Assembly: GCA_963794155.1 (NCBI GenBank)
Contig: CAWCCX010000010.1
Coordinates: 244,162-308,161 of the forward strand
DNA from: Roseiarcus sp963794155
GTDB lineage: Bacteria; Pseudomonadota; Alphaproteobacteria; Rhizobiales; Beijerinckiaceae
Direction of reading: 5' to 3'
DNA length: 64,000 bases
In this document: in pieces, positions 1-9,870 of the stretch
Numbering within the stretch: position 1 is the stretch's first letter
How the letters are laid out: every line of letters begins with the position of its first letter
Program-made: the position numbers and the translations under genes
Notes under the pieces: generated by a model
The model's input: only the letters and a program-made list of their open reading frames with translations
Told to the model about the DNA's origin: nothing
Database searches by the model: none

Positions 1-207
1 GGGCTCGAGCTTTTCCGCCGCGCGGTCGAAGCCGAGGTCGAGTTCATGACGCTGACGCGATTCGCCTCATGGGAGGCCGTCAAGACGTTCGCCGGCCCCA
101 ATTGGGAGGTCTCAGTCGTGCCGTCCGCTGCTCGGGCCGTGCTCGCCCGCTTCGAGGAACGGGCGACGCACTACGAGCAGCGGGTCCGCGAGGAAGCAGA
201 GGCGTGA
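1..207 (+). CDS. C-terminal part of an antibiotic-biosynthesis-monooxygenase-like (ABM) protein
   Basis: The reading frame is open from the first base to a TGA at 205-207, so the 5' end lies outside the window. The visible 68 residues include FASWEAVKTFAGPN followed by a VPSAARAVLARF segment and a terminal HYE motif. This pattern is typical of small ferredoxin-like-fold ABM proteins, which often act on quinones or in heme or stress metabolism. The family call comes from pattern recognition only, and the substrate cannot be inferred. It is convergent with the DUF1801 gene that follows. Confidence 0.6.
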   Translation, partial: GLELFRRAVEAEVEFMTLTRFASWEAVKTFAGPNWEVSVVPSAARAVLARFEERATHYEQRVREEAEA

Positions 208-234
208 CGGTCCCCCGCCACCAAGAACAGATCC

Positions 235-630
235 TCAGCGGCGCCGGTGGTAGGTGAGCGCCATCACGAGACAAGCCGAGAGCGGAGCCTCCGGCAGCGG
301 CTTGCCCGCGTCGAGAAGGACGGCCCTGTTCTTCTCGTAGGCGAACGCGTCGGAAAACTGGTTGCGGAAGTCGTCCACGAGCTTCGTGCGGCAGTTGAAG
401 AGCACCGCGCATTCGCGACCCGAGGATCGAAACCAGCCGAGGCGAATGGTGCTTCCGCTGCCAGTCGCTTCGGTCAGATAGGCGGGCTCGCCCCATTTCA
501 ACGTTTCCGTTAGCGGACCGACGCCGTCGACCCCAGCGGCGGCCTCAAAGATCAAATCGCGCACCTTCAGAAGCTGAGTTCGAACGGGCTCGGGGAAGGC
601 CGAGAAAACAGCGGCCACATCGGCCGGCAT
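235..630 (-). CDS. DUF1801 (YdhG/YjbR-like) small protein
   Basis: The product is about 131 residues with the DUF1801 signature: an N-terminal helix with RTQLLKVRDLIFEAA, then ETLKWGEPAYLT, a strand region with IRLGW and CAVLFNCRTKLVDDF, and a final LPEAPLSACLVMAL helix. The family is a small YdhG-like fold whose members are mostly uncharacterised and possibly iron-related. The start at 630 (MPADVAAVF) fits the family length. The frame stays open to 744, but the extra N-terminus is Arg/Ser-rich and looks non-coding. No strong ribosome site marks either start, so the start is uncertain. Confidence 0.65.
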   Translation of the reverse strand: MPADVAAVFSAFPEPVRTQLLKVRDLIFEAAAGVDGVGPLTETLKWGEPAYLTEATGSGSTIRLGWFRSSGRECAVLFNCRTKLVDDFRNQFSDAFAYEKNRAVLLDAGKPLPEAPLSACLVMALTYHRRR

Positions 631-753
631 CGGAGGTGATCGTCTATCAGTCGCGGCGTCTTCGACGGCAGATGAATGGCGCCCGCGGGTTCGGCTGGCG
701 CTGCGTGATGTGGACTGTTGGGACCGGCTTCGAATGCCGGACATCGGCGACCC

Positions 754-808
754 CTACCCCATCACCTCCAGTTCGTCGATCAAGCGCTCGATTACCGAGA
801 GGCCGCTC
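754..808 (-). pseudogene. Relic of a pepF-like 3' end
   Basis: On the minus strand this stretch reads GLSVIERLIDELEVMG and then TAG. It is about 87% identical in DNA (roughly 48 of 55 bases by eye) to the last 18 codons of the intact pepF gene ending at 1848. Homology stops abruptly on the upstream side. It therefore looks like the orphaned 3' end of a second pepF-type gene rather than a whole gene. See the findings on duplicated gene ends. Confidence 0.6.
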
Positions 809-960
809 AGAAGGGCACTCAGGCGCTCCGGCGTCAAATCGTGGGGCGCGTCAATTTTCTCGTTTCGCCGAGTTCGATTCCTCCGGCTTGCAATATCTCG
901 CGATCGGATGGAGAACTATTTCGGACAACGGACGCCAAGACGACGCTGTGGGAGGGGGCG

Positions 961-1780
961 ATGACGGCTTTTGCTGGTTTCGAACTCGTCGGCGTATCCC
1001 AGCGACGCCATCATGAAGTGGCTGCGCGCGAATACCAATCTCGTGTGGTGCGGCTACTATTTCGGCAAGACGCCGAGTCACACGGGCACGAGTTGGATGG
1101 GAAAACGGGCCCTTCTGCAGCGCCTGAACTGGGGAATCGCGCCGCTCTACGTGGGGCAGCAGACGATCGGGCCGGGCAGCCATCATACCGATGGCGCTCA
1201 CGGAACGGTGGACGGCAAAGACGCCGCACAATTCATGAGCAATGAGGGGTTTGCCTCGGGGTCGGTGGTCTATCTCGATCTCGAGAACGGTTCGCCGTTC
1301 CCGCAAAAGCAGAAGGATTATGTCAAGAACTGGTGCGCCGCCGTCCAGCAGGCCGGATTTACCTCTGGCGTCTACTGCTCGCACACTTTTGCGGCGCAGG
1401 TAGCGACTCTGGTCAATGCCGCCTTGTTGTGGGCCTTCAAGGTTCCGACGACCGTAGCGCATAAAGTGCCGGGCCCGCACTATCCTGATCCGAGCCCGGC
1501 CGGCTCGGGCTATCCGGGCGCATTCGTCTGGCAGCTGGACCAGCATTGCCTGATCGACGCGCCCGGCACCCCCAGCGGCACGCTGGAAGTGGATCTCGAT
1601 TCGGCTTCGACGCCTAACCCGTCGATCCCACGCACGAATTTCGCCCTCGATCCAGCAAGGGACAATCTCTGGGCCGCAAATCTGGTTTCGGCCGGAGCTC
1701 TCGGGGCGACGCCTTCTGGCGCGCGATCAAGAGGTCAGACTCGAGCGGCTCCACGTCCCAGGCGCAAGAAATCCAGCTGA
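961..1780 (+). CDS. DUF1906 (Rv2525c-like glycoside-hydrolase-like) protein, frameshifted
   Basis: The body carries the DUF1906 hallmarks WLRANTNLVWCGYY, TSWMGKR, APLYVGQQTIGPGSHH, VYLDLENGSPF and WCAAVQQAGFTSGVYCSH. This is a TIM-barrel related to Rv2525c and often linked to the cell envelope. The natural start appears to be ATG 961 after a strong GGAGG (MTAFAGF...), but that frame is lost within about 7 codons. The family sequence then continues in the +1 frame from about 971 (NSSAYPSDAIMKW). This implies one missing base near 980. Near 1715 the end may be shifted again, because an alternative frame reads DAFWRAIKRSDSSGSTSQAQ. No signal peptide is evident. Confidence 0.65.
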
Positions 1781-1847
1781 CCTTTGCGCCGTGCGAGCCC
1801 GAGGATATCGACTGCCTTGCGGACCTCAGTCCCCGCCGCGCGACCCC

Positions 1848-3684
1848 CTACCCCATCGCCTCCAGTTCGCCGATCATCCGCTCGATCACCGATAGGCCGA
1901 TCTTCCAGAAGCCGGGGTCCTTCGCGTCGAGCCCGAACGGCGCAAGCAGCTCGGAATAGGACTTCGAGCCGCCAGCCGACAGCATGGCGAGATAGCGCTC
2001 GGCGAAGCCTTCGCTTGAACGCTCGTAGAGGCCGTAGAGCGAATTGACCAGGCAATCGCCGAACGCATAGGCGTAGACGTAGAACGGCGAATGGATGAAG
2101 TGGCCGATATAGGCCCAATAGGTCTCGTAGCCCTGTCTCAGCGCGATCGCTGGGCCGAGGCTTTCGGCCTGGACGCTCATCCAGAGTTCGCCAATCCGCT
2201 CGGCCGTCATTTCTCCGTTGCGGCGCTCAAGGTGGACCAGCCGCTCGAACTTATAGAACGCGATCTGGCGCACGACGGTGTTGAGCATGTCCTCGACCTT
2301 GGCCGCGAGCATCGACTTGCGCTCGGCGGGATCTTTGGTCGCGGCGAGCATCGAGCGGAAGGTCAGCATTTCGCCGAACACCGAGGCCGTTTCGGCCAGC
2401 GTCAGCGGCGTCGGCGCCATCAGAGGGCCGTTGACGTTGGCCAGCACCTGGTGAACACCGTGGCCAAGCTCGTGCGCGAGCGTCGTCACGTCGCGCGTCT
2501 TCCCCAGATAGTTGAGGAGAATATAGGGGTGCGCCGACGGCGTGGTCGGATGAGAGAATGCGCCGGGGGCCTTGCCGGGCCTGACCGGCGCGTCGATCCA
2601 GCGCTCGTCGAAGAATCGCTGGGCGATATCGGCCATCCGCGGGGAGAACGCGCGATAGGCGTCGAGCACCGTCTCGCGCGCGGTCTCCCATCGATAGACG
2701 CGCCGAGCGGCGTTCGGCAACGGCGCATTGCGGTCCCAATGGTCGAGGCGCTCCTTGCCGAACCACCGGGCTTTCAGCGCATAATAGCGATGCGAGAGGC
2801 GCGGATAGGCGTCCGTCACCGCCGTGACCAGCGCCTCGACCACCTCGGGCTCGACCCGATTGGCGAGGTGGCGCGAATCGGCGACGTCTTTGAATTTGCG
2901 CCAGCGGTCGGCGATCTCCTTGTCCTTGGCCAGCGTGCTGGTGATGAGGGCGAACAGCCGCAGGTTGGCGCCGAGCGTCGCGGCAAGCGCGTTCGCAGCC
3001 GCCTCGCGCTTCGCCGGGTCCGGGTCTTGCAGCTTGCCGAGAAGCGGCTCGAGCGTCAGGCTCTCGCCCTCGAAATCGAATCTGAGCCCCGCCGCCGTGT
3101 CGTCGAACAGCCGGTTCCAGGCTGCGGCGCCGCTGACCGATTTCTCCAGGAACAACCGCTCGAGGTCGTCGGGAAGCTGATGCGGTTTTTCCTTGCGGAT
3201 GTCCTCGAGCCAAGGACGGTAATGCCCGAGCGCCGGCCCGGCCATCGCGGCCTCGAGCCTTGCGTCGTCGATGCGGTTGAGCTCGAGCTCGAAGAACAGG
3301 AGATCGCCGGCGAGCGCGGTCGCCCGTTCGTGCGCATCGCCGTAGAATTTCGCCCGTCGGGTATCGCTGGTGTCGGAGGCGTAGAGCAGCGACGCGTAGG
3401 CCATCACGCGGCCGGTCAAATCCTGCATCGAACTCATAAGTCCGGACCGCACCCGCCAGCGCCTCGCCAGCGTCCGGTCTGTCAGCCAATTTGGAGAGTT
3501 TCCCGCGATAGGTTTCGGCGAACAGCTTGGCTTCCCGTTCGGCGCGCTCGAGATCGGCGGCGAAGCGCGGCGAATCCATGCCTTCGTACAAGTCCTCGAG
3601 CCGCCACTCCGGCAGTTCGCCGAGATCGGCCGACGCGGGCGAGGGGGCCAGCTCGGCGTCAAGGGAATGGAACGGTAAGCTCAT
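1848..3684 (-). CDS. pepF: M3 family oligoendopeptidase (PepF type), one internal frameshift
   Basis: This is a zinc metallopeptidase of the thimet/oligopeptidase family and should degrade short cytosolic peptides. The catalytic HEXXH motif is present as HELGHGVHQ, with a downstream glutamate in TLAETASVFGE. Two frames are needed. MSLPFHSLDAELAPSP from 3684 carries the N-terminus up to AVRTYE, and the rest (MQDLTGRVMAYASLLYA onward) lies in the other frame. Removing one base at 3431-3432 (AA on the plus strand) restores a continuous protein of about 612 residues, normal for PepF. An assembly indel is as likely as a real mutation. The 3' end is convergent with the DUF1906-like gene. Confidence 0.88.
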
Positions 3685-3856
3685 CGACCGGACCTTTTTA
3701 AGCTCTTGCTGACGCTTCTGAGGTTGCTACACGCCGACAAAGCGGCGCTTTTGCGGAGACGCCGAGGTCGGAAGGAGACCGCATTAACATCGCGTTTACC
3801 GTGATGTCAGAGGGTGGCGCAATGCGCGGCTGCCAAAGTCCGCCATCGGGACGACG

Positions 3857-5344
3857 ATGACCGCTCTCATACTCGTTGTTGATGACGACCCCATCCAGCG
3901 CCGCCTGCTCGAGGCGACGGCCAGACGATTCGGTTATGACGTCGCAACCGCGGAGTTGGGCGAAGCGGCGCTCACGCGTCTCGAGGCCAGCGGCCGTCCG
4001 CCGATCAATCTCGTCATCCTCGATCTGGTGATGCCCGATCTCGACGGCATGGGCGTGCTGGCGCGGATGCGCCAGCGCGACATCGCAGTTCCGGCCATCG
4101 TGCAGACCGCGCATGGCTCGATCGAAGTTGTCATCTCCGCCATGCGCGCTGGCGCGACCGACTTTGTCGTCAAGCCGGTCGGCGCCGAGCGTCTTCAAGT
4201 GTCGATCCGCAATGCGCTGCGCGTCGATGCGCTCGAGGACGAACTCAGGCGGGCGACGCGACGCAACGCCGGCGAGCTCAGCTTTCGCGACATTGTCACC
4301 CGGGCCGAATCGATGGCGCGCACCGTCCGGCTCGCCGAGCGCGCCGCCAAATCGAACATCCCGGTCCTGATCGAAGGCGAATCCGGGGTCGGCAAGGAAC
4401 TGATGGCGCGCGCGATCCAGGGCGGCTCCGAACGGCGCGGCAAACCGTTCGTCACCGTCAATTGCGGCGCGCTGCCCGAGACGCTGGTCGAATCGATCCT
4501 GTTCGGGCACGAGAAGGGCTCGTTCACTGGGGCCACCGACAAGCACGCCGGCAAGTTCGCCGAGGCGAACGGGGGAACGCTCTTCCTCGATGAGATCGGC
4601 GAACTGCCTCCCGAAGCGCAGGTCAAGCTCCTCAGAGCGCTGCAGGAGGGCGAGATCGATCCCGTCGGCGCGCGGCGTCCGGTCAAGGTCGATTTCCGCC
4701 TGGTGTCGGCGACCAACCAGAACCTGATCGAACTCGTCAAAGCCGGGCGCTTCCGCGAAGATCTCTTCTATCGCCTCAACGTGTTTCCGATTTCCATTCC
4801 GCCGCTCAGGGCCCGGATCTGCGACGTGCCGGATCTGGCGATGCGCTTTCTCGCCCGCTTCTGCGTCGAGGAGGGCAAGCGGATCCGCGGGCTCGACAGC
4901 GACGCGCTCGCGCTTCTGACCGCCTATGACTGGCCGGGCAATGTCCGCCAGCTCGAGAACGCTTTGTTTCGCGCGGTGGTGCTGGCCGACGGCGGCGAAC
5001 TCACGACCGCGGAGTTTCCGCAGATTGCGGCGCAGGTCGAGGGCTACGACGTGCGCATTCCGCCGGCCCCGCCGCCGATCGCCGCCGATCCGGCGGCTTC
5101 CGTGGCGCTCCGGCCCGCGGCCCTCGAGCACCACGATCCGCACTCGCTCAGGCTCATCAACGATAGCGGCGACGTGCGGATGCTGGAGGAGATCGAGACC
5201 GAGGCCATTCGCTTCGCGCTCGCCCACTACCGCGGACAGATGTCCCAGATGGCGCGCAAGCTCGGCATCGGGCGCTCGACGCTTTATCGCAAGATGAAGG
5301 ACATCGGAATCGGTGATGACATGCTTGGCGACGCTGCGGCATAA
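3857..5344 (+). CDS. NtrC-family sigma-54-dependent response regulator
   Basis: A 495-residue transcription activator. The receiver domain (about 1-120) has acidic residues D9-D11, phospho-acceptor D56 and K106. The AAA+ domain (about 145-380) has Walker A GESGVGKE (173-180) and Walker B TLFLDE. The sigma-54 contact loop reads GSFTGA (221-226) instead of the usual GAFTGA. The C-terminal Fis-type HTH ends in KLGIGRSTLYRKMKD. It should drive transcription from -24/-12 promoters after phosphorylation, but no cognate kinase is adjacent. It lies directly upstream of the L,D-transpeptidase gene, so a shared transcript is possible. Confidence 0.9.
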   Translation: MTALILVVDDDPIQRRLLEATARRFGYDVATAELGEAALTRLEASGRPPINLVILDLVMPDLDGMGVLARMRQRDIAVPAIVQTAHGSIEVVISAMRAGATDFVVKPVGAERLQVSIRNALRVDALEDELRRATRRNAGELSFRDIVTRAESMARTVRLAERAAKSNIPVLIEGESGVGKELMARAIQGGSERRGKPFVTVNCGALPETLVESILFGHEKGSFTGATDKHAGKFAEANGGTLFLDEIGELPPEAQVKLLRALQEGEIDPVGARRPVKVDFRLVSATNQNLIELVKAGRFREDLFYRLNVFPISIPPLRARICDVPDLAMRFLARFCVEEGKRIRGLDSDALALLTAYDWPGNVRQLENALFRAVVLADGGELTTAEFPQIAAQVEGYDVRIPPAPPPIAADPAASVALRPAALEHHDPHSLRLINDSGDVRMLEEIETEAIRFALAHYRGQMSQMARKLGIGRSTLYRKMKDIGIGDDMLGDAAA

Positions 5345-5448
5345 TGCGGGCGAAGCGTGGGCGTGCGTCGATCGGAAAACACCTTGCCTCGAAGCGGCTT
5401 GAGCGCGGGCGACTGGGAGTTTGCGCGCTCCGCGCGGCGGAGCGGAGC

Positions 5449-7239
5449 ATGAGCGCGTTCGGGCGCGCGTACGGGTCGCGTCTCTGGTTGCCGCAAGCCG
5501 TCGGCGCCGTCGCGGCCGTGCTCGCCGCAAGCCTCGCATCGGCCGACGGGCTGCCGACTGCCTGGCGCGCCCCGGCCGGCGGCGGCGCCCCGATCCCGCT
5601 GGTCGCGCCGGAAGCGCCGCCGAGCTTCGGCGACATCGAGGCAAGCCCATTGCTTTCGATGTTCAACGCCGCGCGCGCTGGCGGAGATGGCGGGTCGGGC
5701 TTGAGCCTGTTCGCGGCGTTCAAGACCGGTTTCGTCCCGGCGGCTGAAATTTCGGCCTCAACCGGCGCTGCCGGGCCCGCCGCCAACGAGACCGCGACGG
5801 ACGGCGCCGCGCTTTCGGCCGCGCCAAGCTCGCCGGACGGTTCCCCGCCGCCGGTCCCCGAACCCGCCGCCCCGCCTTTGTCGCCGATGCAAGGCGCGCT
5901 CCAGGCGGCGACGGAGCGGCTCGTCGCAGAGAGCGATCAGCCGAACCCGCTCGGCGCCGGCGACTGGCGCGCCGCACGCACGGCGATCGCGTTCTTCTAC
6001 GCGGCGCGCGACTACGAACCGGTGTGGGTCGGCGCCGACGGTTTGACCCAGGCTGGGCGCGCCGCGCTCGCGCAGCTGAAACGCGCCAGGGACGACGGCC
6101 TGAACCTCGCAACCTCTGCCCTGCCGCACGAGATCGACGCCGGCCTCGCCCCCGACGCGCTCGCCGAAGCCGAGACGACAATCGCCTCGGCGGTCGTGAC
6201 TTATGCCGAACAGGCGACCGGATCGCGCATCGCGCCCTCCCGGGTTTCTCCGCTCATCGCAGCCGGCCCGACCGTCGCCGACCCGGGCGCGGCCCTCACC
6301 GAGACCGCCGCGGCGGCTGACCCGGGGCAGCGGCTGGCCGATTTCAATCCGCCGCAGAAAGGCTATCGCCAGCTGCGCGAACAGTGGAAACGGCTGATCG
6401 AGGCGGCGCCGCCGCGACCCGCGCTCGATCTCTCCGCCGACCCGCAATCCGGCGACCGGCGGACGAAACGGCCCGGCCGCCCCATCCATCTCGCCTCCGC
6501 CGACGCTGCGCTCGCGTTCGGCGCGCTCACCCGCCAGCGGGCGGCGATCCTCGCCAATATGGAGATGTGGCGCTGGGAGCCGCGCGACATGGGCGAACGG
6601 CGGATCGAGGTCAACATCCCGGACTTCTCAGTCGCGGTCATGGAGGGCGATACAATCGTCCACCAGGCTCGCGTTATCGTCGGCAAACCGGATACGCCAA
6701 CGCCGATCTTCTCGAACCTGATGCGCTACGTGCTCATCAACCCGTCCTGGCAGGTGCCCGATTCGATCATCAAGAAAGAGATGATGTCCAAGCTCGGCTC
6801 CCTGGGCCGCCGCGGGTACGAGGTCAAAACCGTCGGCGGACGGCTGACCGTGCGTCAGCTGCCGGGCGACGACAACGCGCTCGGCCGATTCGCCTTCATG
6901 TTTCCGAACGACCATTCGGTCTACCTGCACGATACGCCGGCTCGCGAGCTGTTCGACGAGGATGCGCGCGCCTTGAGCCACGGCTGCATTCGAGTCGAAG
7001 ACCCGGAGCGTCTGGCCGAGCTCGTCCTCGAGGGCGGAACGAGCGGATGGACCGCCGAGCGAATCGAGGCGGCGATCGGAGGACCGGAAAGGACCGTCTT
7101 CCTGCCCCGCCCGCTGCCCATACATATCGAGTACTTCACTGAATTCGTTAACGAATTCGACGAGCTACAGGAGCGCGCGGACATCTACGGGCTGACCCGC
7201 AGGGTCGAGGGCATACTCCCTCAGCCAAGTCAAGATTGA
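5449..7239 (+). CDS. L,D-transpeptidase, YcbB-like, YkuD catalytic domain
   Basis: About 596 residues, exported. The N-terminal hydrophobic segment (LPQAVGAVAAVLAASLASA) is a signal peptide or anchor. A long Ala/Pro-rich linker and a scaffold domain (about 160-330) precede the YkuD domain. The catalytic motif SHGCIRV places the nucleophilic cysteine near residue 513, with the conserved histidine in HDTPARELF upstream. The enzyme forms 3-3 cross-links in peptidoglycan or attaches proteins to it. I chose ATG 5449 because GGAG lies just upstream and the signal sequence follows. An in-frame ATG at 5344 overlaps the previous stop but has no ribosome site. Confidence 0.88.
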   Translation: MSAFGRAYGSRLWLPQAVGAVAAVLAASLASADGLPTAWRAPAGGGAPIPLVAPEAPPSFGDIEASPLLSMFNAARAGGDGGSGLSLFAAFKTGFVPAAEISASTGAAGPAANETATDGAALSAAPSSPDGSPPPVPEPAAPPLSPMQGALQAATERLVAESDQPNPLGAGDWRAARTAIAFFYAARDYEPVWVGADGLTQAGRAALAQLKRARDDGLNLATSALPHEIDAGLAPDALAEAETTIASAVVTYAEQATGSRIAPSRVSPLIAAGPTVADPGAALTETAAAADPGQRLADFNPPQKGYRQLREQWKRLIEAAPPRPALDLSADPQSGDRRTKRPGRPIHLASADAALAFGALTRQRAAILANMEMWRWEPRDMGERRIEVNIPDFSVAVMEGDTIVHQARVIVGKPDTPTPIFSNLMRYVLINPSWQVPDSIIKKEMMSKLGSLGRRGYEVKTVGGRLTVRQLPGDDNALGRFAFMFPNDHSVYLHDTPARELFDEDARALSHGCIRVEDPERLAELVLEGGTSGWTAERIEAAIGGPERTVFLPRPLPIHIEYFTEFVNEFDELQERADIYGLTRRVEGILPQPSQD

Positions 7240-7485
7240 AAGGGCTGCGATATCGAGCTATAGCCATCCTAAATCGCTTTTTGCCTAACTTGTGGCGTCG
7301 TCGCCACAATGCGAGGGTCCGAATACAGCGCGCCCGGGGAGGCGCACTCGGAAGATCGCGTAGGGGCCGGTGGGAGAGAGACCGGCCGAAGCGTATGCGT
7401 ACGAAATTCGAGTAGGCACAGTCCTGCGGCTTCGCCGCCGGGCGGCGCCGCCTTCGGGAAGGATCGTTTGTTGGCGGGGTTTCAT

Positions 7486-9100
7486 ATGACCACCCGCGCC
7501 AGCCGCGGCGGGGCGGCGGCGCAACTGGCGGTAGCTGCGGCATTCGCTGCGGCCTGGCTGGTCCCGAATTCGACCGAATCGGCGGTCGCCAACGGCGACA
7601 CGCGCACCATCACCCTTTCGAACCAGCACACCAACGAGTCCGGCTCGTTTACCTTCATGGTCAACGGCGTTTATGACCAGGCGATGCTCGACAAGCTGAA
7701 CTGGTTCTGCCGCGACTGGCGGCTCAACGAGCCGACCAAGATGGACCCCCACCTTTTTGACATCATCTGGGAGGTCTACCGCGAGTTCGGGGTCGAGCCA
7801 GCCGATCGACGTTCTCTCCGGCTACCGTTCGCCGCAAACCAACGCGATGCTGCGCCGCCGGTCGCGGCAGGTGGCCGAGCACTCGCAGCACATGCAAGGC
7901 AAGGCGATCGACGCCCACTTCCTCGACGTCGGCACCGCGCGCATCCGCGACATCGCCATGCGCATGGAGGAAGGCGGCGTCGGTTTCTACCCGACCGGCA
8001 TCACGCCCTGGGTGCATATCGACAGCGGCACGGTCCGCTATTGGCCGCGCATGAGCCGAGACGCCTTGACGCGGCTCTTCCCTGACGGAAAGACGGTGTT
8101 CATTCCAGCCGACGGGCAGCCGATGCCCGGCTACGAGCAGGCGCGGGCCGAAATCGAAGCGCGCGGCGGCGAAGTCCAGGTGGCCGGCGGCGGATTTGGA
8201 ATCTTCTCCTGGCTGTTCGGCTCTCGCGGCGGCGGCGCAGACGACGCGGAGGAAGAAGGCGGGCAGGAAGCGACGGTCACCGGCAATGCGCGCGGCGGCC
8301 GCGGCGGCGGGACCAGCCAGCCGCAGGTCGAAGTCGCCGACGCCGGCCCCGAAGCGGTGGCGAAAGCCAAGCGCAACCTGCCGACCGGTCCCTCTTATGC
8401 AAGCGCGGCCGAACCGGCCGCCCCGCCGGCCGCCGCCAAACCGCAGGGTCTCGATGTCGGGCCGGACGCAGTCGCCAAGGCCAAGCGCAACTTGCCGACC
8501 GGCCCGGCTTATGCCAGCGCCGCCGAGCCGCCGGCGCCGCCGGTCAAACCGGAGCTGGTCGCTGCTCTCGAGCAGCCCGACGTCGCAAGCGACGCCTCGC
8601 CGACCCAGGCGCATAGCGCGTCTTTAGCCAAGTCGTTCGGGCCGCTGCCGCCGCGGCGGCCGGCCGATCTTGACCTGGCGGCGGCGCTGGCCGTCGCGCC
8701 AATGCCGCCGGCTCGTCCGGCGGAACTCATCCTCGCCTCAGCGGCGGGCGCCGGCGGCGCGGTGGCGCCGCGCGCCCTCTTGCCCAAGATCATCACCTCC
8801 GGCGTCGACAAGGCGCCGACTGGCGCGCTCGCGCTAGCCGAGGCGCCGCCGGCCGCGGATTATGACGACAGCGCGCTGCTGGCGCGGGCGGCCGAGCTGA
8901 CCGCGCCGCTGCCGCCGATGCCGATCGCCAAGATCGACCCGCCTTCCCCGACGCCGGCGACGGCCGACGCCCCGCCGCAGCCGCAAACGCGCGCCTCCGG
9001 CTTTCTCGCCCGGCTCTACGGCGCCCTGCAGTTCGGCGGGTTCAAGAGCGCCGCGCCCGCCGCCTCGAGTCCGGGCGACCTGCGCGGCCCGCAGCAATAA
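7486..9100 (+). CDS. DUF882 (YcbK-like, peptidase M15-type) cell-wall protein, frameshifted
   Basis: The N-terminal part has a signal-type segment (AVAAAFAAAWLV) and the DUF882 start (TITLSNQHTNESGSFTF, LNWFCRDWRLNEPTKMDP, FDIIWEVYREFG). The domain continues in the next frame with SQPIDVLSGYRSPQTNAML, SQHMQGKAIDAHF and GVGFYPTG, which holds the zinc-ligand-like H and D positions. Dropping one G from the GGGG run at 7789-7792 joins them. The C-terminal 270 residues are low-complexity Ala/Pro-rich with a 38-residue tandem repeat. A TTG at 7471 behind GGAAGGA is an alternative start. The family acts on peptidoglycan, which fits the L,D-transpeptidase upstream. Confidence 0.8.
8345..8530 (+). repeat. 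Two 38-residue tandem repeats inside the DUF882 gene
   Basis: The peptide core AVAKAKRNLPTGP followed by YASAAEP occurs twice, beginning at 8345 and 8459, exactly 114 bases apart. The two copies differ at synonymous sites, so this is not a recent duplication. The repeats lie in the Pro/Ala-rich tail and may be a wall-spanning or protein-binding linker. Confidence 0.75.
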
Positions 9101-9152
9101 GCCGACGAGGCTGGGGTCGCGGCCGCAGACGTCGCTCGGGGACCCGCCTTTG

Positions 9153-9752
9153 CTAAGCCGATAGCTTTGCCGCAACCTTCGCGACGAGGTCGCCCTGGAA
9201 ACGGGCGCCGTCGAGTTCGATCTTGCTCGGCTGACGCTGCCCCTGCGCGCCGGCGATCGTGGTCGCTCCATAGGGCGCTCCGCCGACGATTTCGTCGAGA
9301 CTCATTTGGCCCGCATGGCTGTACGGCAGACCGACGATAACCATCCCGAAGTGCATGAGATTGGCGATGATTGAGAAGAGGGTTGTCTCGTTCCCGCCAT
9401 GCTGGGTCGCGCTGGAGGTGAAGGCCCCTCCAACCTTCCCATGCAGAGCGCCGCTCATCCACAACACGCCCGCCTGCTCCCAGAAGCTCCCCATCGGCGA
9501 AGGCATGCGGCCGAACCGCGTCGGGGCGCCGACAATGATCGCGTCGTAATTCGCGAGCTCCGTGGGCGTCGCAATCGGCGCCGATTGATCGAGCTTGAAA
9601 TGCGCGGCCTTGGCGATTGGCTCCGGAACGGTCTCCGGCACGCGCTTCACATCGACCGTCGCGCCCGCCGCGCGCGCGCCTTCGGCAACCGCGTAGGCCA
9701 TAGTCTCGATATGGCCGTAAGTCGAATAATACAGGACAAGAACTTTCGCCAT
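9153..9752 (-). CDS. wrbA: NAD(P)H:quinone oxidoreductase, WrbA type
   Basis: A 199-residue flavodoxin-like protein. The FMN phosphate loop is YYSTYGHIETMA at the N-terminus. Family blocks GAPTRFGRMPSPMGSFWEQ, GGAFTSSATQHGGNE and HFGMVIVGLPYSHAGQM are all present. WrbA enzymes reduce quinones by two electrons and protect against redox cycling. Length matches E. coli WrbA closely. It lies in a minus-strand group with DoxX, nitroreductase and FMN reductase genes, which together suggest a quinone or electrophile response under the nearby LysR regulator. Confidence 0.93.
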   Translation of the reverse strand: MAKVLVLYYSTYGHIETMAYAVAEGARAAGATVDVKRVPETVPEPIAKAAHFKLDQSAPIATPTELANYDAIIVGAPTRFGRMPSPMGSFWEQAGVLWMSGALHGKVGGAFTSSATQHGGNETTLFSIIANLMHFGMVIVGLPYSHAGQMSLDEIVGGAPYGATTIAGAQGQRQPSKIELDGARFQGDLVAKVAAKLSA

Positions 9753-9805
9753 TCAAACCTCCCTTGCTTTTTTGACGCTTGAAGAAATTTCGCGGCTCAT
9801 ACCAA

Positions 9806-9835
9806 CCATAAGGGCGTCCTTCGACGCCCTTATGG
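9806..9835. repeat. Perfect 13-bp stem hairpin with CTTC loop
   Basis: CCATAAGGGCGTC (9806-9818) pairs perfectly with GACGCCCTTATGG (9823-9835). It sits between the DoxX stop (9871) and the wrbA start (9752). No T-run follows on either strand, so it is not a standard terminator. It could be a REP-type intergenic element or an mRNA-stabilising hairpin. Confidence 0.7.
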
Positions 9836-9870
9836 CGACTTCACGATGACGGTTCCGTTGGCGACCGAGG

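Noticed and set aside
2091..3701. Long plus-strand open frame opposite pepF
   Set aside because: It is antisense to pepF, Arg/Asp-rich with no family motif, and results from high-GC codon usage on the other strand.
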